A DNA stretch of 61,021 nucleotides, taken from the NCBI GenBank assembly GCA_002842465.1, contig PHDA01000016.1, positions 1-61,021 of the forward strand. Reading direction: 5' to 3'. Origin of the DNA: Bacteroidetes bacterium HGW-Bacteroidetes-7. Lineage in GTDB: Bacteria; Bacteroidota; Bacteroidia; Bacteroidales; UBA932. The notes under the pieces are model-generated. The model saw only the letters and a list, made by a program, of their open reading frames with translations. It was not told the origin of the DNA and did no database searches. Shown here piece after piece: positions 24,447-33,955 of the stretch (positions within the stretch are counted from its first letter, which is position 1; each line of letters opens with the position of its first letter). Position numbers and translations under genes: made by a program.

Positions 24447-27020
24447 TCAATAACCCATTCTATAATCCAATTCAATAGCGCTCATCCCCTTATCCATCCA
24501 CTCCGGCATAGGTTTGCCTTTGAGGTAATGGTCAAAGAACTGCATCATTCTAATTTGAAAGTCCACCTTGTTCTTAAGCTTCTGAGGCCAGTGAACCTCA
24601 CCTGTGTAGTTTAACATCCAAACAGGTTTCCTGAGTCTCTTGAGAGCAACAAAGTACTCTATTCCCTGATACCATGGAACGTGGCCATCCTGGTCATTGT
24701 GCATGATGAGTATAGGGGTAGTAACTTTATCCATTGTAAAAATTGGCGAATTCTCGATGTATCTCATAGGTGACTCCCAAGGAGTTTTGCCGATTCTGCT
24801 CTGCTGATGCTCATATTGGAACGACCTGTTAAGGCCTGTACCCCATCTGATGCCTCCGTATGCACTGTACATGTTCACAACCGGAGCACCAGACTCTATT
24901 GCTGCAAAGAGATTTGTCCGGGTTGCAAGGTAAGCAACCTGATATCCTCCCCAGCTGTGACCCTGAGCCCCGATTCTGGCAGGATCTACAAATCCCATGT
25001 TGACTACAGCCGAAATTCCCGGCATTATGCAGTTGAAGGCACTCTCACCAGGGTAACCCTCTTTATAAACAATGTCTGTGTTAAGTACTATGTAACCATT
25101 GCTTGTGTACATATGGTAATCAATTGTAGAGCGGTGCGCCTCAGGCGTTCTGTGGGAATGTAGAGCCGATGAGTTTTTATCATAGAAGTTGACAATCATA
25201 GGGTACTTCTGAGAAGGGTCAAAATTTTCGGGTTTGTAAAGAACTCCCTCCATTTTGTGCCCATCAAGTGAAATCCAGCTTATTAACTGAGCGTCTCCCC
25301 ATATAAATTCGCTTTGTTGAGGGTTGGCATTTGTAATTTTTACCGGTTTTTTAAATTTTGAATCAGTTAACCATATATCAGGAAATTCTCTGAATGTCTC
25401 TCTGGTAAAGATAAAAGTATCTGTATTCTTTGCCTTTGAGATATCTGACAACATAGCTTTGCCTTCATACAACAAAGCCGGCTCTTTACCCTTTTCAGGA
25501 ACAAAGGTAAAATATGAGCTCTCCTTTGTTGTATTGTCGAAACCGGTTAGAATAATGCTCTTTTTAAGGTCTATCTCCTCTGAATCATCAATAGGTGAGT
25601 ATCTGTATGTTATGTTCTTCGTTTTTCCGTTTAGGGTTATGTTTATGGGAGCCTCTTTTGCAAGGGGATCTACCATCCAGATATCGTATCTGTCGTAAAC
25701 CAGAAAATATTTGTCTCCTGTACTCCATCCTGCAGCAGAGTAGGAAGATGGCCAGTCAGGAACGTCGTTCTCCTGATCATATGCCTGAATGTTTTTAGGG
25801 CTGGTTATCTGTTTTATCTCCATTGTCTCGGGTGAAACGGCAAACCAAGCGCTGTCCGAATCGCTGTACCAGTAAATAAACCTTCCCTCAGGAGATACCC
25901 TTGGCTGACCGGTTGCCCCATCTTTAAGCATAGAGGCTCTCTGCAGAGCTGTGTTTACAATGTAAATATCTACTTTAGAGCGCCCTTCCCACATTCTTTC
26001 TACTGCATATCTGTTATCCGAAAGAGCAATTACAAAATCGGAGTTACCCTTATTAATCAGTCTGGACTCTGTTGTATTTTCGTTTGTTATCTGTGACGAT
26101 TCTCCGGTAGTAAGGTTATAAACATAAAGAAAACTTCGCTCAGAATCACGCTTTTTATCCACAACCTGCTGAGTAAATTGTTTACCCTCGTTCCAATGCC
26201 AAATTTGAACTTCCGGAAAATCCTCCTTTGAAATGGTTGTGTCTCTTTTCATTGGCTCAGGTCCAACACCGTAATAAACTTTAGTTCCATCCTGCGAAAT
26301 TACAACATCTCTTTTATCAGAAACACCCGTTGCAACTTTTTTGGTCTTTGCATTATTGTCATAAAGGTAGAGGTTACCGGAGGCGATAAATGAGACCAAA
26401 TCACCCTTTTCACTAATAAATGTTTTCACTCCTTTTGGCGCCTTCTTCATTAAAGTATCCGGATTGGATTGTCCCGGTTTGTGAAGGAGAATATTGCCTT
26501 CTGAAATATAGACAATTCCGGGCCCCTCTTTTGCAATTTTAAAGTCAATTACCTTTCCCAGTGAGATTTTACTACCACCCTTAAGTGTCTCAATAACCAG
26601 AGTTGAATCATGCAATCTGTAAACTACCTCTGAGCTGTATCCCTTTGGAATTGAAAAATCTTTAACCCCCTCTTTTATCTTTTTATCTCCTGATTTAAGG
26701 TTATAGACTATTAATGAGCTTTTTTTATCGGCACCTCTTTTAAAAAGCAGATATTCTGAGGCTTTGTCGAATATCAGTGAAGATGAAGAATCTGCTGAGA
26801 GCAACTCTTTTCCCTTGTTATCATATAGCTTAACCGTTGATGCTCCTTTCCATGGTTCAAGCTTAACGGCTACAAATTTACCGTCAGGTGATATCTCCTT
26901 TTCGGTAATTCTGTTCCACTTAATAACATCGTCGATTGTCATGCTTCTTTTTGTTGTCTGAGAAGCTACCGTCAGGGCCGCTGTCAAAACAAGTACAGAT
27001 AAAACAACTCTTTTAATCAT
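24447..27020 (-). CDS. Secreted S9 family (prolyl oligopeptidase-like) serine peptidase
   Basis: The 857-residue product has a signal peptide (about residues 1-20), a long beta-propeller-type region (~30-560) and a C-terminal alpha/beta-hydrolase peptidase domain. The nucleophile is in GHSWGGYQ (Ser about 689), the Asp in HNDQDGHVP (~778) and the His in TGEVHWP (~810). Such periplasmic peptidases trim short peptides, often dipeptides, for asaccharolytic or protein-using Bacteroidota. It follows glsA by 24 bases and precedes nrfH by 41. Exact cleavage preference cannot be read from sequence. Confidence 0.9.
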   Translation of the reverse strand: MIKRVVLSVLVLTAALTVASQTTKRSMTIDDVIKWNRITEKEISPDGKFVAVKLEPWKGASTVKLYDNKGKELLSADSSSSLIFDKASEYLLFKRGADKKSSLIVYNLKSGDKKIKEGVKDFSIPKGYSSEVVYRLHDSTLVIETLKGGSKISLGKVIDFKIAKEGPGIVYISEGNILLHKPGQSNPDTLMKKAPKGVKTFISEKGDLVSFIASGNLYLYDNNAKTKKVATGVSDKRDVVISQDGTKVYYGVGPEPMKRDTTISKEDFPEVQIWHWNEGKQFTQQVVDKKRDSERSFLYVYNLTTGESSQITNENTTESRLINKGNSDFVIALSDNRYAVERMWEGRSKVDIYIVNTALQRASMLKDGATGQPRVSPEGRFIYWYSDSDSAWFAVSPETMEIKQITSPKNIQAYDQENDVPDWPSSYSAAGWSTGDKYFLVYDRYDIWMVDPLAKEAPINITLNGKTKNITYRYSPIDDSEEIDLKKSIILTGFDNTTKESSYFTFVPEKGKEPALLYEGKAMLSDISKAKNTDTFIFTRETFREFPDIWLTDSKFKKPVKITNANPQQSEFIWGDAQLISWISLDGHKMEGVLYKPENFDPSQKYPMIVNFYDKNSSALHSHRTPEAHRSTIDYHMYTSNGYIVLNTDIVYKEGYPGESAFNCIMPGISAVVNMGFVDPARIGAQGHSWGGYQVAYLATRTNLFAAIESGAPVVNMYSAYGGIRWGTGLNRSFQYEHQQSRIGKTPWESPMRYIENSPIFTMDKVTTPILIMHNDQDGHVPWYQGIEYFVALKRLRKPVWMLNYTGEVHWPQKLKNKVDFQIRMMQFFDHYLKGKPMPEWMDKGMSAIELDYRMGY

Positions 27021-27044
27021 ATTTAATTTTTGTTAGTATTAGCA

Positions 27045-27959
27045 TTAAAATACAGAAATTCCTATGTCGGTTGTGAACTTTTCCAGGGTGGCAATTCCCC
27101 TGTAGGAGTTGCCGTTTTGGTTCAATTCAGGACTCCACACAGCGATAGAGAGCTTTCCGGGAATTATTGCAACAACGCCTCCGCCTACACCGCTTTTACC
27201 GGGAAGCCCAACACGGTAGGCAAAATCACCGGATTCGTTGTAAAGACCGCAGGTCAATAACAGTGCGTTCATCCGCTTTGCGCTTCTGTGCCCTGTAACT
27301 CTATTTCCCGAAAGTGGGTTTAACCCTCCGTTTGCAAGGAAAAGGAAAGAGCGGGCAAGTTCGGCAGTATTCATACTTATACTGCATTGGTGGCAATAGA
27401 TGTCAATTATTGTGTCAACATCACTTTTAATGTTGCCAAAGCTCTTCATAAAATTTGCAAGGGCTATATTTCTGTGAGAGTGGTCAAGTTCTGACTGGGC
27501 AACCTCTTTGTCGTAGTAAATATCGTCCTGTGAGCTGATCTCTCTTACAAAATCCAAAATTGCCTGCTTTGGCTTTGGAAACAGTTGGGTGATCATGTCG
27601 GTCACCACCAGTGCTCCTGCGTTGATGAATGGGTTTCTGGGAATACCCTTCTCTTGTTCAAGCTGGATAAGGGAGTTAAATGCAGTACCTGATGGCTCTC
27701 TTCCAACCCTCTCCCAGATTTTCTCCTCAAAATGGCCTATCACCATTGCCAGAGAAAAGACTTTAGAAATACTTTGAATTGAAAATTTTGTTGTGGAATC
27801 ACCTATTGAAAACTCCCCTCCTTCGAGATCACACACTGATATCGCATATGAATCGGGGTTTATCTTAGACAGCGCAGGAATATAATCGGCAACCTTTCCC
27901 TCTCCTCTGAAATTTTTAAACTCTTTATAAATATTCTCAACTACCTCTTTATACAGCAT
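27045..27959 (-). CDS. glsA: Glutaminase A
   Basis: The 304-residue product belongs to the serine beta-lactamase-like glutaminases that hydrolyse glutamine to glutamate and ammonia. The catalytic Ser-X-X-Lys is in FSIQSISK, the Tyr/Asn region follows (NPFINAGALVVTDM), and GKSGVGGGVVAIIPG is typical. Start is ATG 27959; an upstream TTG frame (27980) would run across a TATATTTG box (27978-27985, minus strand) likely to be this gene's -7 element. It lies between potassium uptake genes and a secreted peptidase. Confidence 0.94.
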   Translation of the reverse strand: MLYKEVVENIYKEFKNFRGEGKVADYIPALSKINPDSYAISVCDLEGGEFSIGDSTTKFSIQSISKVFSLAMVIGHFEEKIWERVGREPSGTAFNSLIQLEQEKGIPRNPFINAGALVVTDMITQLFPKPKQAILDFVREISSQDDIYYDKEVAQSELDHSHRNIALANFMKSFGNIKSDVDTIIDIYCHQCSISMNTAELARSFLFLANGGLNPLSGNRVTGHRSAKRMNALLLTCGLYNESGDFAYRVGLPGKSGVGGGVVAIIPGKLSIAVWSPELNQNGNSYRGIATLEKFTTDIGISVF

Positions 27960-28004
27960 ACAAAACAGTTTATTAAACAAATATAACCAATTATAACGGC
28001 AGGA

Positions 28005-28685
28005 CTACTTTCCAAAACGGCTCAGATTTGCAAATGAGCCGAGGAGTATAATTATGTCCTCTTCATAAAGTGTAATGTCTCCCTTTTCAACATCAACAAC
28101 CCTTACCTCTTTGTGTTTTGCTCCAAACATATTTGTTATTTCGACCTTCCTTTTGAGGCTTATAAATTTTACTTTATGGTCCGACTTAAAGTTAATCATC
28201 GAAAGCTTGAGTCCTGCGAACCTCTTTGGAAGATACATCTGAACAATAAAGGTATCGTCATCAAGCTTATAGGAGCTAATGTAGTTTTGCATCTCAAGGC
28301 TTAATGCATATTTCTGGGCAGCGTCTTTTTCAGGGAAGATAATATGTTCTACTCCCAAAAAACTTAAAACAGTTGCATGAATTTCGCTCACAGCCCTAAC
28401 AATCAACTTATTTACACCATATTCCTTAAAAATGGCATAGGCCATTAGTGACTCTCCGAACTCCTTCCCGAGAGCAATAATCACCCCATCAGCACTCTCC
28501 AGGGGCAAAACACTCAGGTTGTTCTTATCGGTAACATTAAGACATACTGCAACCGATATCTTAGATTTTATATCCTCTACCCGCTCTATGTTTCTGTCAA
28601 CACCCACAACTTCGTAACCCATTTGGGTGAACCGTTCGGCCAATACCGAACCAAAGTTTCCTAATCCAACAATAATGTACTTCAT
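28005..28685 (-). CDS. trkA: TrkA/KtrA-type potassium channel regulatory subunit
   Basis: The 226-residue cytosolic protein has an RCK_N domain (VGLGNFGSVLAERF nucleotide-binding loop, GVDRN acidic end of strand 2) and an RCK_C domain in the last ~80 residues. It gates the TrkH-type channel encoded just upstream in response to bound nucleotide. In many organisms the RCK_C domain also binds c-di-AMP, and a CdaA synthase is encoded at 36476-37267, so control by c-di-AMP is plausible but not shown. Single-domain size fits KtrA rather than the two-unit TrkA of E. coli. Confidence 0.9.
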   Translation of the reverse strand: MKYIIVGLGNFGSVLAERFTQMGYEVVGVDRNIERVEDIKSKISVAVCLNVTDKNNLSVLPLESADGVIIALGKEFGESLMAYAIFKEYGVNKLIVRAVSEIHATVLSFLGVEHIIFPEKDAAQKYALSLEMQNYISSYKLDDDTFIVQMYLPKRFAGLKLSMINFKSDHKVKFISLKRKVEITNMFGAKHKEVRVVDVEKGDITLYEEDIIILLGSFANLSRFGK

Positions 28686-28695
28686 AAAATGAGTT

Positions 28696-30495
28696 TTAGT
28701 TAATTAATATATCGGCTCCCGGATAACGGTATCTGTTTTGAGTGTGTGATCGGATAAACGAGCTTAGCAAAGTAATAATACCTACTCTTCCGGCAAACAT
28801 CAAAAAAGTAATTACAATCTTTCCTGCCTGGAGTAACTCTTCGGTAACTCCCATACTTAAGCCTACTGTTCCAATTGCTGATACAACTTCGAAAAACAAC
28901 TTAAGCGGCTCAATATCAGGGTTTATTTTAACAAGAATAATGTGTGTCGTTACAATTGTTATTATTGAAAAAACAACTGCCGCAAAAGCTCTGGTTACAG
29001 ATAGTGCCGAAATCTCTCTTCCGTGAAATTCAACCCTGTCACTACCCCTCACCAATTGAGCAGCATTTCTGATCATAAGTGCAAATGTTGTAACCTTAAT
29101 TCCACCGGCAGTTGATTGAGGAGCTCCACCTATCCACATAAATATCAGAAACATATATAATGTAACCGTTTTGAGTGCAGAGGTGTCTACTGAGTTAAAT
29201 CCTGCAGTTCTGGGAGTAACAGAGTTAAAAAATGCTTGTATAATTTTATCCTCATCGCTGAATTGAGAAAGGATTCCGTTCCACTCAAAAAGCAACAGGT
29301 AGGTCATTCCGGTTACAATCAGTATTGCGGTTGTTCTCAAAACAATAATTGAATTCATATCCCACTCTCGAACAAATCTGGTAAATTTTCCGTATCTGAT
29401 ATACATGTAAGCCTGTCTAATCCGATGACCTGAAATTCTGAGAATATTTGAAAAGATCGGAAATCCTATCCCGCCAAAAATAATTAGCACCGAAATTATC
29501 AGGTACAGTGGCCCAATGTTTATAAGAACAGGGTCGGCCAGATTTTGGGGCATTGTTGAAAATCCTGCATTACAAAAGGCAGAAATTGAGTGAAATACCG
29601 AAAAATAGATTTTTTCCCACTCCTCCATCTGAAGGTGGGGAGCTGTATAAATATAGATAAGCACAGCCCCGGCAAGTTCCATTATGAATGTAACTGTGAT
29701 AATTCTGGTAACCAGAGATCTCAGCTTTGAACTTCTGTTGCCGGAAATAATATCCTTTATGACATACTCGCTATTAACAGTAAAGCCCTGGGTAAAGAAA
29801 ACCGCAAAAAATGTAGTAATAGTAATCACTCCCAGACCTCCTGTCTGTATAAGAAAAAGAACAATAAGCTGTCCGCTCAGTGTAAATGTTTCAGAAAACG
29901 GTACTGATACAAGGCCGGTTACGCAGGTAGCAGAGGTGGCAGTAAAGAGAGCATCAGTAAAAGCAATCCCGTTATATGTAGAGTTTGGGAACATCAGCAA
30001 AGCTGTACCGATGGTTATAATTGATAAAAAACTAACCACAAAAATCAGATTCGGGTGCACCGATTTGGACAAAATCTTGACAAGTGCTCCAGATATCTCC
30101 ATTATTGAAACATAGAGAATAACTGCTATAACAAAGCGGTAGTTATAATAAAAAGGCAAATTAACCGACTGTCCAAAAATGGTAATGTCAAAAGCAACGA
30201 AAATTGATGCTGCGAGAAACAAGAGTGATAACCATCCCTTTTTAGCCGAACTCTCCCTTGATAAAAACCCTTCCATTATCCTTAAAAGGTGGAGGAAGAA
30301 AAAGAAGATTATTACCAGTTTATAAATATCATACAACCGAGCCTGTATAATCTCTTTTTGTTCAAAACCAATACTATAAACAACAAATATTATGCTGGCG
30401 ATACTAATAAAAAAGGCACCCCACGATGCTGTTGCCAGCAAGGGTGCCCTGATTTTTTTAAGTATTTCTCCTATTTTATAGTAAAGGTATCTCAC
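28696..30495 (-). CDS. trkH: TrkH/KtrB-type potassium transporter
   Basis: The 599-residue membrane protein shows four selectivity-filter loops (SATCVTGLV, SAFCNAGFS, VTPRTAGFN, SAIGTVGLS) typical of the Trk/Ktr superfamily. Some 130 residues of extra hydrophobic helices come before the core, making it longer than KtrB. Potassium moves with sodium or proton gradients. The start looks like GTG overlapping the C69 peptidase stop (GTGA), so the two genes are coupled, and trkA follows after 10 bases. Confidence 0.92.
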   Translation of the reverse strand: MRYLYYKIGEILKKIRAPLLATASWGAFFISIASIIFVVYSIGFEQKEIIQARLYDIYKLVIIFFFFLHLLRIMEGFLSRESSAKKGWLSLLFLAASIFVAFDITIFGQSVNLPFYYNYRFVIAVILYVSIMEISGALVKILSKSVHPNLIFVVSFLSIITIGTALLMFPNSTYNGIAFTDALFTATSATCVTGLVSVPFSETFTLSGQLIVLFLIQTGGLGVITITTFFAVFFTQGFTVNSEYVIKDIISGNRSSKLRSLVTRIITVTFIMELAGAVLIYIYTAPHLQMEEWEKIYFSVFHSISAFCNAGFSTMPQNLADPVLINIGPLYLIISVLIIFGGIGFPIFSNILRISGHRIRQAYMYIRYGKFTRFVREWDMNSIIVLRTTAILIVTGMTYLLLFEWNGILSQFSDEDKIIQAFFNSVTPRTAGFNSVDTSALKTVTLYMFLIFMWIGGAPQSTAGGIKVTTFALMIRNAAQLVRGSDRVEFHGREISALSVTRAFAAVVFSIITIVTTHIILVKINPDIEPLKLFFEVVSAIGTVGLSMGVTEELLQAGKIVITFLMFAGRVGIITLLSSFIRSHTQNRYRYPGADILIN

Positions 30496-32186
30496 TGTAT
30501 TACCTTAAGTCTCTCTCCGGCCTCCTCCTTAACGGCTCTCTTCCATTTCTCATTATAACCAGGGAAAAGTGGAGATGCCGGGATATTTTTGCCGCTGCCA
30601 TTGTCTATAAAGCAACCCGGCTGGCTCTCTTTTTTAACATTTCCGTCAATATATTTAATAAGGAGGTATCTGTCAAGCTGCACCCATTTTTCAAAAAGGT
30701 GCTGAGCTGTATTAACCGAATAGTCTGTCAGAAACTCTCTCGCTTTCTGAGGAGATTCCTTGTAAATAGACATTGCTGCTGCATCAATAGCAGATGTTCT
30801 GTCCAAAGCTGTAAGCTCGTGCTCATCAGCTGCACGTTTGATATCTACAGACATCATGTCATACCTTAGATATGCAAAATTTGAAACCCTGCTGAAGATC
30901 CAGAATGCCGATGTTGGCGAGTATTTGGTCATGTGGCCGTTACCCTCCCTGAAACATTCAGGAACCCTAAGAGAAGATGAGTAGATTGGGGTAAGTGCAG
31001 AGGTAGCTGCAGCGTCAACTCCAAACCAGAGAATTCCTCCAATCTCATCCGGTAACCAGCTTCTAGCCTGACCTAACAGCCAAAAACCTGTTTGCTGAGT
31101 TCCTATTGCTCTTTCGTTTGTATATCTCTGTCCATCAACCTCAAAACTCATTGGCCTCCATCTGTAAGGCAATGCATGTCCGCCGGCTCCAATATCCTTT
31201 GTCATATCAAGAGCAGTGCCTTCGTAATGATCTCTCATAACATCGGCAACCATCTTAACCGTTACCTTCTCTTTTGGCTTAATGTAAAGCGGCATTCTGT
31301 TCTTAGGGTTGTGTCCCATTGCGTAGTCAAGGTATTCGGTGTACTCTTTGTCACCAATCATACCTCCGCCAAGAATATTGAACGCAGCCCACACCCTTGC
31401 CTCACAACCTCTCATTCCGCTGAATGTAAGAGGAGCATAGGTGTCAGAGAAGCTGAAATCTTTATCAGCACCTTTATAGAGCCCACTCTCTTTTGCAAAT
31501 GAGATTACATCAGGCGAGTAGAGGCAGTTTGCAGGATCGTTCAATGGAAAAGTGGTAATTCTTGCCTGGTTTGCGTGTGCAGAGATATATCCGTCCGGAA
31601 TTCTCATCGCTACCCAAACAGCGCCTTTGTTCACATTTTTCCCGTTGACCAATTTTGTCCCTTTGCCAATCATCTCCATAATCCAAACCTCATCCTTATC
31701 TGCAATAGAGAAAGATTCTCCTGATGAGTAATATCCGTATTCCTTAACAAGATCGGTCATAACCTTTATGGCCTCTCTGGCTGTCTTTGCACGCTGAAGG
31801 GCAATGTATATCAAAGAACCGTAATCCATGATACCTGTAGTATCCACCAGCTGATTCAAACCACCAAAAGTAGATTCGGCAATAATAAGCTGATGCTCAT
31901 TCATGTTGCCAACTGTTGTGTATGTCTTTGCAATCTGAGGAATTTCACCCAGGAATTTTCCTGTGTCCCATTCATAAATTTTTAGCATAGTGCCCGGTTT
32001 ATGTTCTGCCCCTTTACGGAAATAGAGCTCTCCGTAGAGTTGGTGTGAGTCGGCAGAATATGTTACCATCACAGAACCATCTTTGCTGGCACCCTTGGTT
32101 ATGAGTACATTTGTACACGATTCACCCTTGTTTGGAAGGGCAAGTATCAAAACCGCAATTAAAATTGTAGTTAAGCCTTTTTTCAT
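30492..32186 (-). CDS. Secreted C69 family dipeptidase
   Basis: The 564-residue product has a signal peptide ending just before Cys24 (GES|CTNVLITKGAS). In C69 peptidases this Cys becomes the N-terminal nucleophile of an Ntn-hydrolase after processing. The following SKDGSVMVTYSADSH and the NEHQLIIAESTFGG region are typical. Length matches larger Bacteroidota members. It probably cleaves dipeptides in the periplasm. A TATATTTG box (32249-32256, minus strand) upstream is a possible -7 element. It heads the run with trkH and trkA. Confidence 0.92.
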   Translation of the reverse strand: MKKGLTTILIAVLILALPNKGESCTNVLITKGASKDGSVMVTYSADSHQLYGELYFRKGAEHKPGTMLKIYEWDTGKFLGEIPQIAKTYTTVGNMNEHQLIIAESTFGGLNQLVDTTGIMDYGSLIYIALQRAKTAREAIKVMTDLVKEYGYYSSGESFSIADKDEVWIMEMIGKGTKLVNGKNVNKGAVWVAMRIPDGYISAHANQARITTFPLNDPANCLYSPDVISFAKESGLYKGADKDFSFSDTYAPLTFSGMRGCEARVWAAFNILGGGMIGDKEYTEYLDYAMGHNPKNRMPLYIKPKEKVTVKMVADVMRDHYEGTALDMTKDIGAGGHALPYRWRPMSFEVDGQRYTNERAIGTQQTGFWLLGQARSWLPDEIGGILWFGVDAAATSALTPIYSSSLRVPECFREGNGHMTKYSPTSAFWIFSRVSNFAYLRYDMMSVDIKRAADEHELTALDRTSAIDAAAMSIYKESPQKAREFLTDYSVNTAQHLFEKWVQLDRYLLIKYIDGNVKKESQPGCFIDNGSGKNIPASPLFPGYNEKWKRAVKEEAGERLKVIQ

Positions 32187-32311
32187 TCGTTTTTATTTTA
32201 ATTAATAATATTATAGGAGTTTTATAAATAAAACTTATCCATTTTTTACAAATATAATATTAATTTTGTTGGTAGGCGGACTTAGAGTAACCTCGCTAAA
32301 AAATTACTGAT

Positions 32312-32719
32312 ATGACTTATAAGTATAAAATTTTCTCTCTTTTAATCGCATTGTTGATCTTTTCCCCGGCATTTTCACAAAACAACCCTCCCCCACAGAA
32401 AAGTCCTGTTGAGATTGCCGCCGAACAGGCAGATCGTCTCCAGATTGACCTTAAGCTAAATGACTATCAAACATTTCTTGCCGACTCCATTCTGCAGGCC
32501 AATATTGCAGGCGTAACAGAAGAGTTCGAAAGAATGAGAGCCGGAGGTATGCAAAACCCCGACAGTTACAGAGAGGTTCAGAATAAATGGAGAACTAAGA
32601 CAGAAGATGCCTTTGAAAAATTTATGACATTTGAGCAATTTGACAGATATTTAAGAATCTCAGGAGTCTCCACAAAGGAGAGAAAGAAACGGTTAGAGAA
32701 GAAAGAGGGAGCTAAATAG
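32312..32719 (+). CDS. Small secreted protein of unknown function
   Basis: The 135-residue product has a signal peptide (about residues 1-22, ending SPAFS|Q). A charged helical domain follows with LKLNDYQTFLADSILQ and a Lys/Glu-rich tail. The helical make-up and position of the LNDYQ-type motif recall small periplasmic Spy/CpxP-like proteins of Bacteroidota, but the match is too loose to name it. A TAATTTTG box at 32261-32268 is a possible -7 element. Its end overlaps the convergent phosphatase gene by eight bases. Confidence 0.7.
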   Translation: MTYKYKIFSLLIALLIFSPAFSQNNPPPQKSPVEIAAEQADRLQIDLKLNDYQTFLADSILQANIAGVTEEFERMRAGGMQNPDSYREVQNKWRTKTEDAFEKFMTFEQFDRYLRISGVSTKERKKRLEKKEGAK

Positions 32720-33515
32720 CGGTAAAGAGCGGTTTCCTCTTTTCATAATTCACCACATATTTGTAGCCCATATTTTTTAGTACAGCCCTGAAGTTCTCAA
32801 ACTCCTCTCCCAGTCGCTCTTTTGAGTGAGCGTCAGAGCCAAGGGTAATAATTTCTCCTCCAAGTTCACGGTATCTTAATAGAATGTCCCTGTCAAGAAC
32901 AGGTATTGCACCATTTCTTAACCTATAGGTATTTGTGTTGATTTCCAACGATTTCCCATTATAAATCAGTGACCGGAAAATTGTATCCAATATATCTGCA
33001 AAATCACGATAGTGAATAGTGCGGGTTTTATAGGGTGCATACCGAGCTATATAGTCGTAGTGACCAAGTATATCAAAATCTGGGTACGCCACCACCATCT
33101 CTGCCATAATTTCCAGGTATCTTCCGTAGGCCTCTTTCTCTGTTTTGCCCTCATAATATTGGCCCTCGTAAGGGTCAACTCCATCCACAAAGTGTATGGA
33201 TGCAATAATGGTATCAAAACTGAAGGTTGAGAGAAAGTCCTTAATTTCAACAAGATTACATGGCTGAAGTCCAATCTCAATTCCCGTTAAGAGTTTAATC
33301 GATGATTGTTTCGCCACCTCGTAAATCTCGGCCTGTTGCTCGGCTGGATCAAACGCAAACTTGAGGTTGTCACCGGGAGCCTTGAGATCAAGGTGGTCGG
33401 TAAATGTAATCCCTGCCAAACCGTTGGCAAAGGCATACTCAGCCGCTTCGGCTATGCTCATCCGGCTGTCTGGCGAGTAGCTGCTGTGTGTGTGAGTATC
33501 TACATATTTATTCAT
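32712..33515 (-). CDS. hisK: PHP-family histidinol phosphatase (HisK/HisJ type)
   Basis: The 267-residue product has PHP metal-site motifs: VDTHTHSSYSPDS at the start, FTDHLDL, GIEIGL, a His in IASIHFVDG, ILGHYDYIARY, and GSDAHSKERLG at the end. This is the trinuclear-metal phosphatase family that hydrolyses histidinol phosphate in Bacillus and others. In this window it has a specific reason to exist: the his operon lacks the HisB phosphatase domain. It is 12 kb upstream of that operon. Other PHP substrates cannot be excluded from sequence alone. Confidence 0.82.
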   Translation of the reverse strand: MNKYVDTHTHSSYSPDSRMSIAEAAEYAFANGLAGITFTDHLDLKAPGDNLKFAFDPAEQQAEIYEVAKQSSIKLLTGIEIGLQPCNLVEIKDFLSTFSFDTIIASIHFVDGVDPYEGQYYEGKTEKEAYGRYLEIMAEMVVAYPDFDILGHYDYIARYAPYKTRTIHYRDFADILDTIFRSLIYNGKSLEINTNTYRLRNGAIPVLDRDILLRYRELGGEIITLGSDAHSKERLGEEFENFRAVLKNMGYKYVVNYEKRKPLFTAI

Positions 33516-33527
33516 ACCTGTACCGGT

Positions 33528-33941
33528 TTATCTGCCTAAATCGACAACCTTCCACTCTTTATCAATTTTTGAGAGCGAAAGCGTGTTTTCTATTCCGTTT
33601 GGAAAACTTGGAAGTACTACAATGTAGGTGACAATAACAGTATCCTTTTTTGAATCAGTATCAACAGATTTTATCTCAGTCTTTACTTCTGATGTCTGTT
33701 TTATGACCATTTCCCTTACTCCATCATCAAGAGATTCGATGCTTTTAAGTGAGGCAGTAAGCTCCTGTGCAAGCTCTTCTGTGCAAAGCAATGCCGCCGT
33801 ATTGTAGTCAATTTTAAAAAATGCATCAAGAAACTCCTTAGCTTTCAGTTCAGCCGTCTTTTCTACCCTGTTGCATGATGCAGCAAAGAAAAACGACATA
33901 ATAGCCAATGATACAAATGTAACTGTCAAATACCTTTTCAT
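33528..33941 (-). CDS. Small predicted lipoprotein, DUF4878-like
   Basis: The 137-residue product has a lipoprotein signal (FFFAASC, Cys about 23), so it is likely anchored in a membrane. The mature part looks like a small NTF2-like (cystatin-like) fold with a helical AKEFLDAFFKIDY stretch and C-terminal strands ending KEWKVVDLGR, as in DUF4878-type lipoproteins. Function is unknown. It lies between mutS2 (15 bases) and hisK (12 bases) on the same strand, so it is likely co-transcribed. Confidence 0.72.
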   Translation of the reverse strand: MKRYLTVTFVSLAIMSFFFAASCNRVEKTAELKAKEFLDAFFKIDYNTAALLCTEELAQELTASLKSIESLDDGVREMVIKQTSEVKTEIKSVDTDSKKDTVIVTYIVVLPSFPNGIENTLSLSKIDKEWKVVDLGR

Positions 33942-33955
33942 AGTAATAAAGTTTT

